NCBI GenBank assembly: GCA_029392055.1
Contig: CP113928.1
Span: 494,501 to 558,500, forward strand
Source: Leuconostocaceae bacterium ESL0723
Lineage (GTDB): Bacteria > Bacillota > Bacilli > Lactobacillales > Lactobacillaceae
Length of the DNA stretch: 64,000 nucleotides
Direction: 5' to 3'
The notes beneath the pieces are model-generated. The model saw nothing but the letters and a program-made list of their open reading frames with translations. It was not told where the DNA came from and ran no database searches. A program made the position numbers and the translations under genes. Positions 37,739 through 45,991 of this stretch are shown here, piece after piece. Position 1 is the first letter of the stretch; every line of letters begins with the position of its first letter.

Positions 37739-38371
37739 ATGGTGATTATCACAGCAGGAATGATTGGGGTCGGCAAGACCACGCTGACCGGCCTATTGGC
37801 CGACCACTTTGGCACCCAGGCCTTTTACGAGCCGGTGGGGGATAATCCGGTGCTACCGCTCTTTTATGAAAATCCCAAGCAGTACGGCTTTTTACTGCAG
37901 ATTTTCTTTTTAAACCGGCGCTTTGACATGATCAAGGCCGCCTTGGCGGACAACAACAATGTCTTGGACCGCTCCATCTATGAGGACGAGCTCTTTACCA
38001 AGGAAAATCATAAGGATGGCAATATCTCCGACCGGGAACTGGCGGTCTACGAGGACTTGCTCGACCACATGATGGCGGAGTTAAATCAGCTGCCTAAAAA
38101 GGCCCCAGACTTGATGGTCTATGCCGATGCCGACTTTGAAACCATTCTGAGCCGGATTAAAAAGCGGGGCCGCTCTTACGAACAGTTTGAGGAAAATGAG
38201 GGGCTGCGCCAGTACTACCACAAGATGTGGCTGGCCTACCAGGGCTGGTTTGACCAGTACCAGGTTTCACCTAAGATCAAACTCGACTTGCAGCGTTATG
38301 ACCTGAGTGAACCCGAAAACCAAAAAATTGTGATTGGCCAGGTTGAAGATGCCCTGGCAAAAATCCAATAA
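37739..38371 (+). CDS. Deoxynucleoside kinase (dAK/dGK/dCK type)
   Basis: The 210-residue kinase phosphorylates deoxynucleosides in the salvage pathway. It has a P-loop 'GMIGVGKTTLTGLLADHF' (about 7), the catalytic ERS-like 'NNVLDRSIYEDELF' (about 75) and the LID arginines in 'RIKKRGRSYEQFEE' (about 138). Lactic acid bacteria often carry such kinases as dAK/dGK pairs; only one is present here, and substrate preference cannot be read. TAGGAGG lies 5 nt before the ATG; a GTG one codon later is an alternative. Confidence 0.88.
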   Translation: MVIITAGMIGVGKTTLTGLLADHFGTQAFYEPVGDNPVLPLFYENPKQYGFLLQIFFLNRRFDMIKAALADNNNVLDRSIYEDELFTKENHKDGNISDRELAVYEDLLDHMMAELNQLPKKAPDLMVYADADFETILSRIKKRGRSYEQFEENEGLRQYYHKMWLAYQGWFDQYQVSPKIKLDLQRYDLSEPENQKIVIGQVEDALAKIQ

Positions 38372-38398
38372 AAAAAGCCAGCACCGGCTGGCTTTTTT
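38371..38398. terminator. Bidirectional terminator (dNK / mscL)
   Basis: AAAAAAGCCAGC (38371-38382) pairs with GCTGGCTTTTTT (38387-38398) around ACCG between convergent genes. Confidence 0.9.
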
Positions 38399-38786
38399 AT
38401 TTTTGGTTAGACTGGGCTAACTCGTCGCGAATTTCTTGGAGCAGTTGAACCTGCGGATCAACCTTGGCTTCCTGCTTGGCGTGTTGCTTGATGATGAAGT
38501 TGTTCAGGAACTTAATCAACAAGAAGACCACAAAGGCGGTGATGATGAAGTCCATCAAGTCGTTCAAGAAGGCCCCGTAGGTGAAGACCAGGTTAGGGGT
38601 AACCTGCCATTTTAAGTTGGTCAGGTTTGATGACTTACCAATGAAGAAGCCAATCAAGGGGTTGATCAAGTTGGATGTCAGTGACTTAACCAGGCTGGTA
38701 AAGGCACCACCAATGATGACCCCGATGGCCAGGTCGACCATATTACCCCGGGCAATGAACTGCCGGAATTCATGGAATATTTTCAT
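38397..38786 (-). CDS. mscL: Large-conductance mechanosensitive channel
   Basis: The 129-residue MscL opens under membrane tension to release osmolytes on hypo-osmotic shock. The N-terminal amphipathic helix 'MKIFHEFRQFIARGNMVDLA' leads into TM1 (about 16-42, 'GVIIGGAFTSLVKSL'), a periplasmic loop, TM2 (about 70-96, 'FLNDLMDFIITAFVVFLLI') and a C-terminal helical bundle 'VQLLQEIRDEL'. The length is normal for the family. It is monocistronic and ends in the shared terminator. Confidence 0.96.
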   Translation of the reverse strand: MKIFHEFRQFIARGNMVDLAIGVIIGGAFTSLVKSLTSNLINPLIGFFIGKSSNLTNLKWQVTPNLVFTYGAFLNDLMDFIITAFVVFLLIKFLNNFIIKQHAKQEAKVDPQVQLLQEIRDELAQSNQK

Positions 38787-38888
38787 GTTACTTTTCCTCT
38801 TCTCTCATTTCAATTATTACCATCATAACCCCAAAAATTGGGACTGCCAAGCGGCTTAACCACTTATTAAGAATTGAATTTTGGTGAT

Positions 38889-38921
38889 TTTTCCGAACAA
38901 TAATCGCATTTATGATAAAAT
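38889..38921 (+). promoter_or_regulatory. PurBox-like site and extended -10 upstream of purA
   Basis: TTTTCCGAACAAT (38889-38901) matches the PurR box consensus AWWWCCGAACWWT at 12 of 13 positions. TGATAAAAT (38913-38921) is an extended -10 just downstream. Only one box is seen, and it overlaps the -35 region, which would suit repression; in Lactococcus PurR acts as an activator from further upstream, so the sign of regulation is uncertain. Confidence 0.55.
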
Positions 38922-39010
38922 AGTTTAGTAAAAGTCTCACGATTCTGGTGGGCAAATTAAACGGTGGACTAAAAAATGATCAAACCGTTACGATGAAATT
39001 GGAGATGCAT

Positions 39011-40294
39011 ATGTCAGGTATTATTGTGGTGGGTTCCCAGTGGGGCGATGAAGGTAAGGGAAAGATTGTTGATTTCTTTGCCGAGCAGGCTGATGCAGTT
39101 GTACGCTACCAGGGTGGTAACAACGCGGGACACACGATTTGGCACGGCGATACGAAGTTCGAACTTTCGGCCCTGCCTTCTGGGATTATTACCCCGGGTC
39201 AGTTAGCCATTTTGGGAAATGGGGTCGTGATTAACCCCGAAGCCCTTTTAAAGGAAATTGCGGAGGTGGAAGCCCAGGGGATTTCCATCGAAAACCTGCG
39301 TATTTCTAACCGGGCCCACGTGATTATGCCTTATCATATTGAACTGGACCGGGCCGCTGAGCAGGCCACTTCTAACCGGATCGGCACGACTAAGAAGGGG
39401 ATTGGACCAGCCTATACTGATAAGATTTCCCGGGTAGGGATTCGGATTGCGGACCTAATTGACCCCGAGGTCTTTGGCCAGCTCCTAAAGGAGTACCTGC
39501 CCTTTAAGAACCAGCAGTTAACTAAGCTCTATGGTAAAGAACCACTGGATTATGACGAGATTTACCAGAAGTACGTTGACATGGGCCAGCAGTTAGCCCC
39601 TTATGTTACGGATACGGCCTACCTGCTGGGTAAGATGCTCCGGGCTGATAAGCGGGTTGTCTTTGAGGGGGCTCAGGGCGTTATGCTCGATGTTGACCAC
39701 GGAACCTACCCCTACGTTACTAGCTCAAACCCAACCGCTGGTGGGGTGATGAATGGGGCTGGGGTTGGTCCTAAGCAAATCCAGGACGTGGTCGGCGTGA
39801 TTAAGGCCTACACGTCCCGGGTTGGTGCCGGTCCTTTCCCAACTGAACTCCACGATGAGATTGCTGATCACATCCGTGAAATCGGTCATGAGTACGGCGT
39901 AGTGACCAAGCGTCCCCGCCGTATTGGCTGGTTGGATGCCGTGGCCTTGCGACACGCCGTTCAGGTTTCAGGTTTGACCAAGTTGGCCATCAATTCCTTG
40001 GATGTCCTGTCTGGGCTTGATGAAGTCAAGATTGCGACTTCTTATTCCCACAAGGGCGAGCGGGTCGACCACTTCCCAGCTTCCGATACCTGGTTTGAAG
40101 GTTTAGATGTTAATTATGAAACCCTGCCCGGCTGGCAGGAAGATATTACCGGGGTGGAGCGCTTTGAGGACCTGCCTAAAAACGCCCAGAACTACCTGAC
40201 CCGGATTGCCGAAATTCTAGATGTTGACCTCTTGAGCTTTGCCGTCGGCCCAACGCCAGAGCAAACGCACCTGTTGACGCCAGTTTGGCAGTAA
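39011..40294 (+). CDS. purA: Adenylosuccinate synthetase
   Basis: This 427-residue GTP-dependent enzyme converts IMP and aspartate to adenylosuccinate, the AMP branch of purine synthesis. The start at 39011 gives '[19 protein letters not shown]' with the GTP-binding loop at once; GGAG lies 6 nt upstream. An upstream in-frame extension to 38948 has no support. Other motifs: '[12 protein letters not shown]', '[14 protein letters not shown]' (about 127), '[20 protein letters not shown]' (about 217) and 'GRPRRIGW'-like '[13 protein letters not shown]'. It pairs functionally with the GMP branch (guaB/guaA) at the other end of the window. Confidence 0.96.
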   Translation: MSGIIVVGSQWGDEGKGKIVDFFAEQADAVVRYQGGNNAGHTIWHGDTKFELSALPSGIITPGQLAILGNGVVINPEALLKEIAEVEAQGISIENLRISNRAHVIMPYHIELDRAAEQATSNRIGTTKKGIGPAYTDKISRVGIRIADLIDPEVFGQLLKEYLPFKNQQLTKLYGKEPLDYDEIYQKYVDMGQQLAPYVTDTAYLLGKMLRADKRVVFEGAQGVMLDVDHGTYPYVTSSNPTAGGVMNGAGVGPKQIQDVVGVIKAYTSRVGAGPFPTELHDEIADHIREIGHEYGVVTKRPRRIGWLDAVALRHAVQVSGLTKLAINSLDVLSGLDEVKIATSYSHKGERVDHFPASDTWFEGLDVNYETLPGWQEDITGVERFEDLPKNAQNYLTRIAEILDVDLLSFAVGPTPEQTHLLTPVWQ

Positions 40295-40296
40295 AT

Positions 40297-40326
40297 AAAA
40301 AAGCCCGGTTAATACCGGGCTTTTTT
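40297..40326. terminator. Bidirectional terminator (purA / rqcH)
   Basis: AAAAAAGCCCGGT (40297-40309) pairs with ACCGGGCTTTTTT (40314-40326) around TAAT between convergent genes. Confidence 0.92.
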
Positions 40327-42025
40327 ATTTTTGTCTTAACTGATTGACTAACTGGGCATTGGGGGTCACATAGAGGGTTTGTTGACCTTCAAAAATCACG
40401 TAACCCGGCTTGGCACCATTGGGCTTGCGGAGCTTGCCGGCCGGCAAGTAGTCCACCGGTACGTTGGCCGAATCCCGGGCCTTACTGAAATAAGCCGCCA
40501 GTTCGGCTGCCTCCGTCAACGTTGCTTCACTGGGATGGTCACTGTGGATAATGACGTGGGAACCGGGCAATTTCTGGACGTGGAGCCAGATATTACGCCG
40601 GTTGCTTTTCTTCAACGAAAGGCCCTCGTTTTGCAGGTTGTTTTTACCAACTTCAATTAGGGTGCCATCGGTACTGGTAAAGCGGTCGGGCTGGGATGGC
40701 CGCTGCTTCTGTTTGCTATGCCGCTTAGCCCGCAGGTAGCCCTCCTCGGTCAGCTCCACCTTGATATCGTTGACATCCTTGGGGGAAGCGACGTCTAGCT
40801 GGCTGGCAATCTGTTGGAAGTATTCGATTTCGGCATCGGTGACTTCGATTTGATGGCCGACGTATTCCTTAGCCGTGTGGAGCTTGCGGTAACGGCGGAA
40901 ATATTTTTCAGCGTTCTTTAGGCCGTCTAGCCGCGGATCAAGGGGGATGGTCAGCAGGCGGTTTTCATCGTAGTAGTTTTCGATTTGGACGTTGTCCATG
41001 CCCTTGTGGACCAGGTGGGGGTAGGTGATTAACAGGTCACCCATGACCTTGTACTGGTCAGCGTGCTCACTGTCCACCAGGGTTGCTTCCAACTTCTTAC
41101 GCTTGGTTTGATTCTTCTTGAGCTCATTTTTAACTAAGCGAATCAAGCTGCTGGCCTGTTGTTGGACCCGGTCATGCTCGGCCTTACCAACATAGTAGGC
41201 ATCTAGGAGTTGGCCCAGACTAGCAAAGGATTCCTTTTGGGCAGGGACTTCCTTGGTCGGCCAGTCAAAAGGAGCAAAGCTTAGTTGACCACTTTCTGAC
41301 CGGTACAGGGTTGGTGACAGGTTATCGAAGTGAGCCAACCAGTCTTGGGCACTGGCCAGGGAATCGCTGCCAGCCTGGATGGCTAAGGCCAGGGACTGGG
41401 CTGACTGCCGGCTAAAGCCCTGGTAAGTCTGCTGGATGGCCCGTGGCCAGGCAGTCAGGTCGTCGTCTAAGATAATAGTACTCAGTCCCTGCCAGTCACT
41501 GGTAAAGGGGTTGGCCAGGTCTTGGGCGGGCGGTAAGACGTATTTGGCCCCGGGCAAGAGGGTGCGCACCCGGTTTTGGTCGGCCGAAACGTGCTTAATC
41601 AGTTCCAAAATCCGCTGGTCTTTTTGGCGTACAAGGAAGAGATTGGAGTGGCGGCCCATCATTTCTAGGGTCAGGACCAGGGTTTGTAGGTCGCCGAGTT
41701 CGTCATGGGTCTGGACGTAGAAATTAATAATCCGGTCATTTTCAACCTGGTCAATCTTATCAATCCGAGCCCCTTCCAAGTTGCGCCGTAAGAACATAGC
41801 GAAATTGGGTGGCGTCTGTGGGTTTTCATAAGGAATTTCTGTAATCTGGGCCCGGGCATAGTTGGGGTGGGCACTGAGCAGCAGACGCCGGTTAACGCCG
41901 CCCTGACGAACGACCAGGACGATTTCGTTGGCGTAGGGTTGGTGGACCTTGGTGATACGACCACCATTAATGAGTTGGTTTAATTCATGCACGGTGGCAT
42001 GGGTAAAGAGGCCATCAATCGGCAT
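40325..42025 (-). CDS. rqcH: Rqc2-homolog RqcH (NFACT / fibronectin-binding FbpA family)
   Basis: The 566-residue protein has the NFACT-N domain from 'MPIDGLFTHATVHELNQLI' with the Asp-Arg pair in 'DQVENDRIINFYV' (about 108) that contacts tRNA-Ala in B. subtilis RqcH, central HhH and coiled-coil segments (about 285-440), and the C-terminal NFACT-R domain ('NIWLHVQKLPGSHVIIHSD', 'GKLRKPNGAKPGYVIFEG'). RqcH adds C-terminal alanine tails to nascent chains on stalled 50S subunits. Older names describe it as a fibronectin-binding protein. Its start overlaps the 3' end of the upstream glycosyltransferase gene by 11 nt. Confidence 0.93.
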   Translation of the reverse strand: MPIDGLFTHATVHELNQLINGGRITKVHQPYANEIVLVVRQGGVNRRLLLSAHPNYARAQITEIPYENPQTPPNFAMFLRRNLEGARIDKIDQVENDRIINFYVQTHDELGDLQTLVLTLEMMGRHSNLFLVRQKDQRILELIKHVSADQNRVRTLLPGAKYVLPPAQDLANPFTSDWQGLSTIILDDDLTAWPRAIQQTYQGFSRQSAQSLALAIQAGSDSLASAQDWLAHFDNLSPTLYRSESGQLSFAPFDWPTKEVPAQKESFASLGQLLDAYYVGKAEHDRVQQQASSLIRLVKNELKKNQTKRKKLEATLVDSEHADQYKVMGDLLITYPHLVHKGMDNVQIENYYDENRLLTIPLDPRLDGLKNAEKYFRRYRKLHTAKEYVGHQIEVTDAEIEYFQQIASQLDVASPKDVNDIKVELTEEGYLRAKRHSKQKQRPSQPDRFTSTDGTLIEVGKNNLQNEGLSLKKSNRRNIWLHVQKLPGSHVIIHSDHPSEATLTEAAELAAYFSKARDSANVPVDYLPAGKLRKPNGAKPGYVIFEGQQTLYVTPNAQLVNQLRQK

Positions 42026-43607
42026 GGTGAGCTTCCTTTCGACTTAGTAGGACGTATTGGACCTGGTCAATTTTGCGTGGCCCAGTCACGTAGACCGCCC
42101 CAATGGTTTTCGTGGAACCGGCGGCGACCACCTGGTACTTGTCCAGGATAGCCGGATCTACCTTTTTATTGACCGCCTTGGGGTCGTTGAGGTCAATTTG
42201 CTTTAGATTGGTGAGGTTCAAGTCAAAGACCAGGTAGTCTGGTTTCTGATTTTTAACCAGGTCATCGACGTAATTATGCTGGGCGGGGAAGGCTTTTTTA
42301 GTGAAGTTACTCTGTTCAAAGAAGTAGTAACGGTGATTGATATCGGTGTAGCGGTCAACCCCCATGTCAATAAAGTTGGCGTAAACCAGGGTAGCGGTCT
42401 TCCCCTGACGGTGCTCATCGATATAACGACCAAAGGCTTGGGCCGGATAGACCTGCTTTGACCAAACGGGCACATTGGTGTGGGTGACAATGTTACCAAC
42501 GTTGGGTAGATCGAGTAGGACCAGTGCATAAATCAGATATAACCAGGATTTAGGCTGGAAACGCTGAGCAAGGTCGGCCAGAGCCCAGGCAATCACCGGT
42601 AACATTGGGCCGACAACAATCAGGAAAATGTAAGGGTAGCGTAGCAGTGACCAGTAGGCCAGCAGGGCCGCCATTGCGGTTGTAATCAGGGTCAGCCAGA
42701 AGAGGTGGCGTTGCTGCTTCAAATAGGCCCATACCAGGGCCGCCACGAAGGAAACCGTCAGGAATGGGTGGACGATAAAGCCAACTAGGATTGGCCGGAT
42801 GAGACCGAGCACACGGACTAGGAGACTGTGGTGTTCACCACTGGCCGCATAGGCCGACATGTTGACGGTGAAGTAGACGTGCAGCAGGTCATTCCAGGCG
42901 TGGACGCTGGCAAAGTAGGCCCAGATAATTAGGGTTAGGCCCCCAAACCCAATCAGGAAATAGGCGACCGTTTTTAACAGGTAGACCCAGCGCTTTTGGC
43001 GAATTAGTTGCCACAAAACAATGAGGACAAAGCCAACCCAGGCTCCTAGCAATGAATATTTAATCCAGAAGACCGCTGAGGCGCTAAAGCCAACAAAGAT
43101 CACCGCCGCCGGGGTTAGCTGCTTGGTCTGAAGGAACTTGGCTAAGAAGTAGAAGGATCCTAGCAGCCAGAAGAGGGCAAACTCTTCGGGACTACCACCG
43201 TGCTCAAAACTATAGTTGGCCACCAGGCCGACGGGCACAATCAGAGCCGCCCAAACCTGAACAGTAGGTTTAATGTTTAACAGGGCCAGGAGCTTCTTGG
43301 TCCAAAACCAGAGTCCAATCAAGTTCAAGGTCTCAATGACAAAGAGCCCGAAGTAGCCGTAAGGGTTAACCAGGTTGACCAGGTAGTAGTAGAAAAACAT
43401 GACCGGGCCGCGCTGCTCAAAAATTTCCTTGTAGGGGATAACGCCGCGCTGCCAGGCCTGACCGATGGTTAACATAGCATTACTATCCACCCAGGGATTG
43501 CCCTTAAAGAGGGGACTGGCCGCTAGATAAATCAGGGCTATTAGGACTAATAAAAAAATGGCGCCCCCAGTCTGCCACTTTACTCGCTTTTGACTTTGGT
43601 TCACCAT
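42015..43607 (-). CDS. Polytopic membrane glycosyltransferase-like protein (GT-C / GT39 type)
   Basis: The 530-residue protein has about 10-11 hydrophobic segments. After TM1 (about 13-33) an extracytoplasmic loop reads 'NPWVDSNAMLTIGQAWQRG' and 'VIPYKEIFEQRGPVMFF', typical of GT39/ArnT-type GT-C enzymes in which an acidic residue in the first loop is catalytic. A soluble C-terminal part (about 400-530) follows. Such enzymes transfer sugars from polyprenyl phosphates to wall glycans or proteins; the acceptor is unknown. It overlaps rqcH by 11 nt and has GAGGGAG 4 nt before its ATG. Confidence 0.72.
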   Translation of the reverse strand: MVNQSQKRVKWQTGGAIFLLVLIALIYLAASPLFKGNPWVDSNAMLTIGQAWQRGVIPYKEIFEQRGPVMFFYYYLVNLVNPYGYFGLFVIETLNLIGLWFWTKKLLALLNIKPTVQVWAALIVPVGLVANYSFEHGGSPEEFALFWLLGSFYFLAKFLQTKQLTPAAVIFVGFSASAVFWIKYSLLGAWVGFVLIVLWQLIRQKRWVYLLKTVAYFLIGFGGLTLIIWAYFASVHAWNDLLHVYFTVNMSAYAASGEHHSLLVRVLGLIRPILVGFIVHPFLTVSFVAALVWAYLKQQRHLFWLTLITTAMAALLAYWSLLRYPYIFLIVVGPMLPVIAWALADLAQRFQPKSWLYLIYALVLLDLPNVGNIVTHTNVPVWSKQVYPAQAFGRYIDEHRQGKTATLVYANFIDMGVDRYTDINHRYYFFEQSNFTKKAFPAQHNYVDDLVKNQKPDYLVFDLNLTNLKQIDLNDPKAVNKKVDPAILDKYQVVAAGSTKTIGAVYVTGPRKIDQVQYVLLSRKEAHHAD

Positions 43608-43649
43608 TTTTCTCCCTCTTCTCTCTTATTCGATTTTTACTAGCGTATT

Positions 43650-44102
43650 TTATTCGTTGGTTTGATAAAGCTGGTTTTTCATCATCTCATTGGTATCTTG
43701 AGCATACTTGTAGACGGTGATTTTCTTGGTGTCGTCATCATCGATTCGAACCAAGACCTCGCCATCACTAACCCGCCAAACATAGACCATGCTGTTACCA
43801 CTCTGCCGGGCCACGTACTTTTGTGGATCAGCCTGTAGGTCCTGGGTGGTCAGGTTACCAAAGTAATGGGCATCGGTATTCATCCGATCCTGAGGACTAA
43901 TCTTAGCAGCTTTGCTGGAGGCAGCGGCGGTAGAATTATCAACCACGTTGGCCTTTTGCTGCTTAAAGACGTTCACAGCCAGCACCGCAGCTACAATCAA
44001 CACCACGATGATAATAATCAACCAAAAAAGGGGCTGCTTGTAAAAGGGGGTTAGACCCAGATTTGTCCGACTGACGGCTTTGTTTTTTTGCTGTTTTGGC
44101 AT
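43650..44102 (-). CDS. Membrane-anchored protein of unknown function
   Basis: The 150-residue product has a basic cytoplasmic N-terminus, one membrane helix (about 28-48, 'FWLIIIIVVLIVAAVLAVNV'), an Ala/Ser-rich linker and an extracytoplasmic domain with 'YVARQSGNSMVYVWRVSDG' and 'VLVRIDDDDTKKITVYKYA'. The 'YVWR' beta-strand pattern resembles small beta-lactamase-inhibitor-like (DUF3862-type) lipoproteins, but this is weak. GGGAG lies 8 nt before the ATG. It lies 42 nt upstream of the GT-C gene on the same strand and may act with it at the envelope (inference). No confident family. Confidence 0.75.
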   Translation of the reverse strand: MPKQQKNKAVSRTNLGLTPFYKQPLFWLIIIIVVLIVAAVLAVNVFKQQKANVVDNSTAAASSKAAKISPQDRMNTDAHYFGNLTTQDLQADPQKYVARQSGNSMVYVWRVSDGEVLVRIDDDDTKKITVYKYAQDTNEMMKNQLYQTNE

Positions 44103-44182
44103 CGAGTGAGCTCCCTAAATTCAAGGTATCAACTTTAAATGAAGAACTCAGCTGGTCGTCAAATTAGGCCAACTGAAAGAAA

Positions 44183-44208
44183 AGGCCCACTCCCGAAAGG
44201 AGTAGGCC
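44183..44208 (-). terminator. Intrinsic terminator of rpmF
   Basis: On the minus strand GGCCTACTCC pairs with GGAGTGGGCC (one G-U) around a 5-nt loop, followed by TTTTCTTTC. Confidence 0.85.
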
Positions 44209-44219
44209 GTTGTATAACA

Positions 44220-44393
44220 TTACTTGTTATCCATAACTTGCTTACCGTTATAGACACCAGAAGGTGAAACGCGGTGGGCAACGCGGTACTCACCAGTTGC
44301 CTTATCCAAAACGATATTTGGAACGTTCAAACCGATATGACCACGGCGGTTACGCTTATGTGACTTAGAATTCTTGTTTGATGGGGTTGCCAT
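44220..44393 (-). CDS. rpmF: Large ribosomal subunit protein bL32 (cysteine-free form)
   Basis: A 57-residue basic protein, read directly from the sequence: start '[20 protein letters not shown]', middle '[20 protein letters not shown]', end '[16 protein letters not shown]'. The N-terminal Ser/Lys/Arg block, the HRVSPSG and YNGK positions align with bL32, but all four zinc-binding Cys of the standard protein are replaced, so this is the C-minus, zinc-independent form. AAAGGAGGTG lies 5 nt before the ATG. It has its own promoter and terminator. Confidence 0.9.
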   Translation of the reverse strand: MATPSNKNSKSHKRNRRGHIGLNVPNIVLDKATGEYRVAHRVSPSGVYNGKQVMDNK

Positions 44394-44431
44394 GTAGACA
44401 CCTCCTTTCGACTCAATTTATCAACTGTTTA

Positions 44432-44460
44432 AGTCTATCTTAAAAGCCTAGCCCTGTCAA
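44432..44460 (-). promoter_or_regulatory. Promoter of rpmF
   Basis: On the minus strand TTGACA (44460-44455), 17-nt spacer, TAGACT (44437-44432), 39 nt before the rpmF start. Confidence 0.72.
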
Positions 44461-44498
44461 TGATATCAACCGGGGATTTGCCGGGTTGAATTTATCGA

Positions 44499-44526
44499 TT
44501 GCTAACTGGGGCAAGTTTGGTAGAAT
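44499..44526 (+). promoter_or_regulatory. Promoter of fetAB-type operon
   Basis: TTGCTA (44499-44504), 16-nt spacer, TAGAAT (44521-44526), with start codon at 44555. Confidence 0.6.
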
Positions 44527-44554
44527 CATTCTAATTGCCAAAAGGGGATTTGCC

Positions 44555-45181
44555 ATGTTATTAGAAGTTAAAAACTTATCCGTTGATTCAATTTTAGCTG
44601 GTATTAACTTAACTGTTAATCAGGGTGATTGGTTAACCATCACCGGTCCTTCCGGTGGCGGTAAGAGCACCCTGCTTCGGGCCTTAGCCCGGCTGCAAGA
44701 CGGGGTCAGCGGGCAGATTGATTTCGCCGGAAAGCCCGCCAGTGATTATGACTTGAGCACTTACCGGCAGCAGGTTTCCTACGCAGTTCAAAGTGCCAGC
44801 CTTTTTGGTCACACGGTACGCGATAACCTGGATTTGCCCTTCCAGGTCCGCCAAGTACCGGTCAATTTAGACCGTCAGGTTGAACTTTTAGAAAAGGTTG
44901 ACTTACCCAGTGATTACCTTGATAAGCCAATCACTGACCTGTCCGGCGGCCAACGTCAGCGGGTGGGCCTGCTGCGTAACCTGGTCTTTCCACCCCAGGT
45001 CCTGCTCCTAGACGAAATCACGACCGGTCTGGATGCGCAAACTAAGGCAGTCGTCTGGCGCCTAGTTAAAATGAGCCAGGCCGACCACCACCTGGCCATT
45101 ATCAGCGTGACCCATGATAGTCAGGAAATTGAAGCTGCCAGCCATTTGTTAACAGTTAAGGAGGGACATTTAGATGATTAA
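44555..45181 (+). CDS. fetA: ABC exporter ATP-binding protein (FetA/YbbL type)
   Basis: The 208-residue ATPase has Walker A 'GPSGGGKSTLLRALARLQDG' (about 35), signature 'LSGGQRQRVGLLRNLV' (about 132), Walker B 'QVLLLDEITTGLD' and switch His in 'ISVTHDSQEIEAA'. The start is ATG at 44555, after AAAGGGG; an upstream frame from 44486 is unsupported. Its 3' end overlaps the permease gene by 8 nt. In E. coli FetAB exports iron and aids oxidative-stress resistance; the substrate here is inferred only from family. Confidence 0.85.
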   Translation: MLLEVKNLSVDSILAGINLTVNQGDWLTITGPSGGGKSTLLRALARLQDGVSGQIDFAGKPASDYDLSTYRQQVSYAVQSASLFGHTVRDNLDLPFQVRQVPVNLDRQVELLEKVDLPSDYLDKPITDLSGGQRQRVGLLRNLVFPPQVLLLDEITTGLDAQTKAVVWRLVKMSQADHHLAIISVTHDSQEIEAASHLLTVKEGHLDD

Positions 45182-45953
45182 TAAAACCGTCGAAATTTCA
45201 AATTGGTCCCTGGTCCTGTCCTTTGCCATGGTCGTTATTTCCTTATTAATTAGTTACCAGCAAAAACTGGGCTTAGAAAAGGAAACGATTATCAGCGTGG
45301 TTAGGGCCATTGTCCAGTTAATTATTGTGGCCTATATCTTGCGCTTTGTTTTCCGGGTGGATGACTTCTGGCTGACGTCAGCGATGATGGCCATTATTCT
45401 CTGGAATGCCTCGCGCAACGGCGAAAAACGGGCTGATGGTGTGCCCCATTCGCTGCGGACGACCTTTGTGGCCCTCCTGCTGGGTGGGGGCGTCACCCTG
45501 GCCATTCTGGTATTTAGTGGGGCGATTAAGCCGGTCCCTTGGCAGTTGGTACCAATCACGGGGATGGTGATGAACACCGCCATGATTGCGATTGACCTAG
45601 TCTATCGGAGCCTGGACCAGATGTTTGTCGACCAGCAAGAACAGGTCTTTGAACGCTTGGCCCTGGGGGCTGATCCCAAGTTGGCTGCCGGCGATATCAT
45701 CAAAAACGCCGTTAAATTTGGGATGCAGCCCACCATTGATTCCATTAAGACCCTGGGTTTAGTCTCACTGCCTGGTACCATGTCGGGTTTAATTATGGCT
45801 GGGGTTGAACCGGTCTTGGCCATTAAATACCAAATCATGGTGACCTTTATGATTCTGTCATCAACGGCCTTATCTAGTGTTTATGCCGCCTATGCAACCT
45901 ACCGCAAATACTTCAACAAAAATTGGCTGCTAGAGTTGCCTAGCCCCAAATAG
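45174..45953 (+). CDS. fetB: ABC exporter permease (FetB/YbbM, UPF0014 family)
   Basis: The 259-residue permease has about 6-7 membrane helices and the UPF0014 signatures 'VRAIVQLIIVAYILRFVF' (about 43), 'VPITGMVMNTAMIAIDLVYR' (about 125) and 'TLGLVSLPGTMSGLIMAGVE' (about 195). It partners the ATPase encoded just upstream (8-nt overlap), giving a complete exporter. The Gly-rich conserved 'LPGTMSG' segment is the hallmark of the family. Likely role: metal (iron) efflux at the cytoplasmic membrane. Confidence 0.88.
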   Translation: MINKTVEISNWSLVLSFAMVVISLLISYQQKLGLEKETIISVVRAIVQLIIVAYILRFVFRVDDFWLTSAMMAIILWNASRNGEKRADGVPHSLRTTFVALLLGGGVTLAILVFSGAIKPVPWQLVPITGMVMNTAMIAIDLVYRSLDQMFVDQQEQVFERLALGADPKLAAGDIIKNAVKFGMQPTIDSIKTLGLVSLPGTMSGLIMAGVEPVLAIKYQIMVTFMILSSTALSSVYAAYATYRKYFNKNWLLELPSPK

Positions 45954-45991
45954 GTGGTAAAATAAATCCTGTTGCAAAGGAGGGGATTGCG

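Noticed and set aside
38948-39010. N-terminal extension of purA from 38948
   Set aside because: It has no ribosome-binding site; GGAG directly precedes ATG 39011, which gives the conserved adenylosuccinate synthetase N-terminus.
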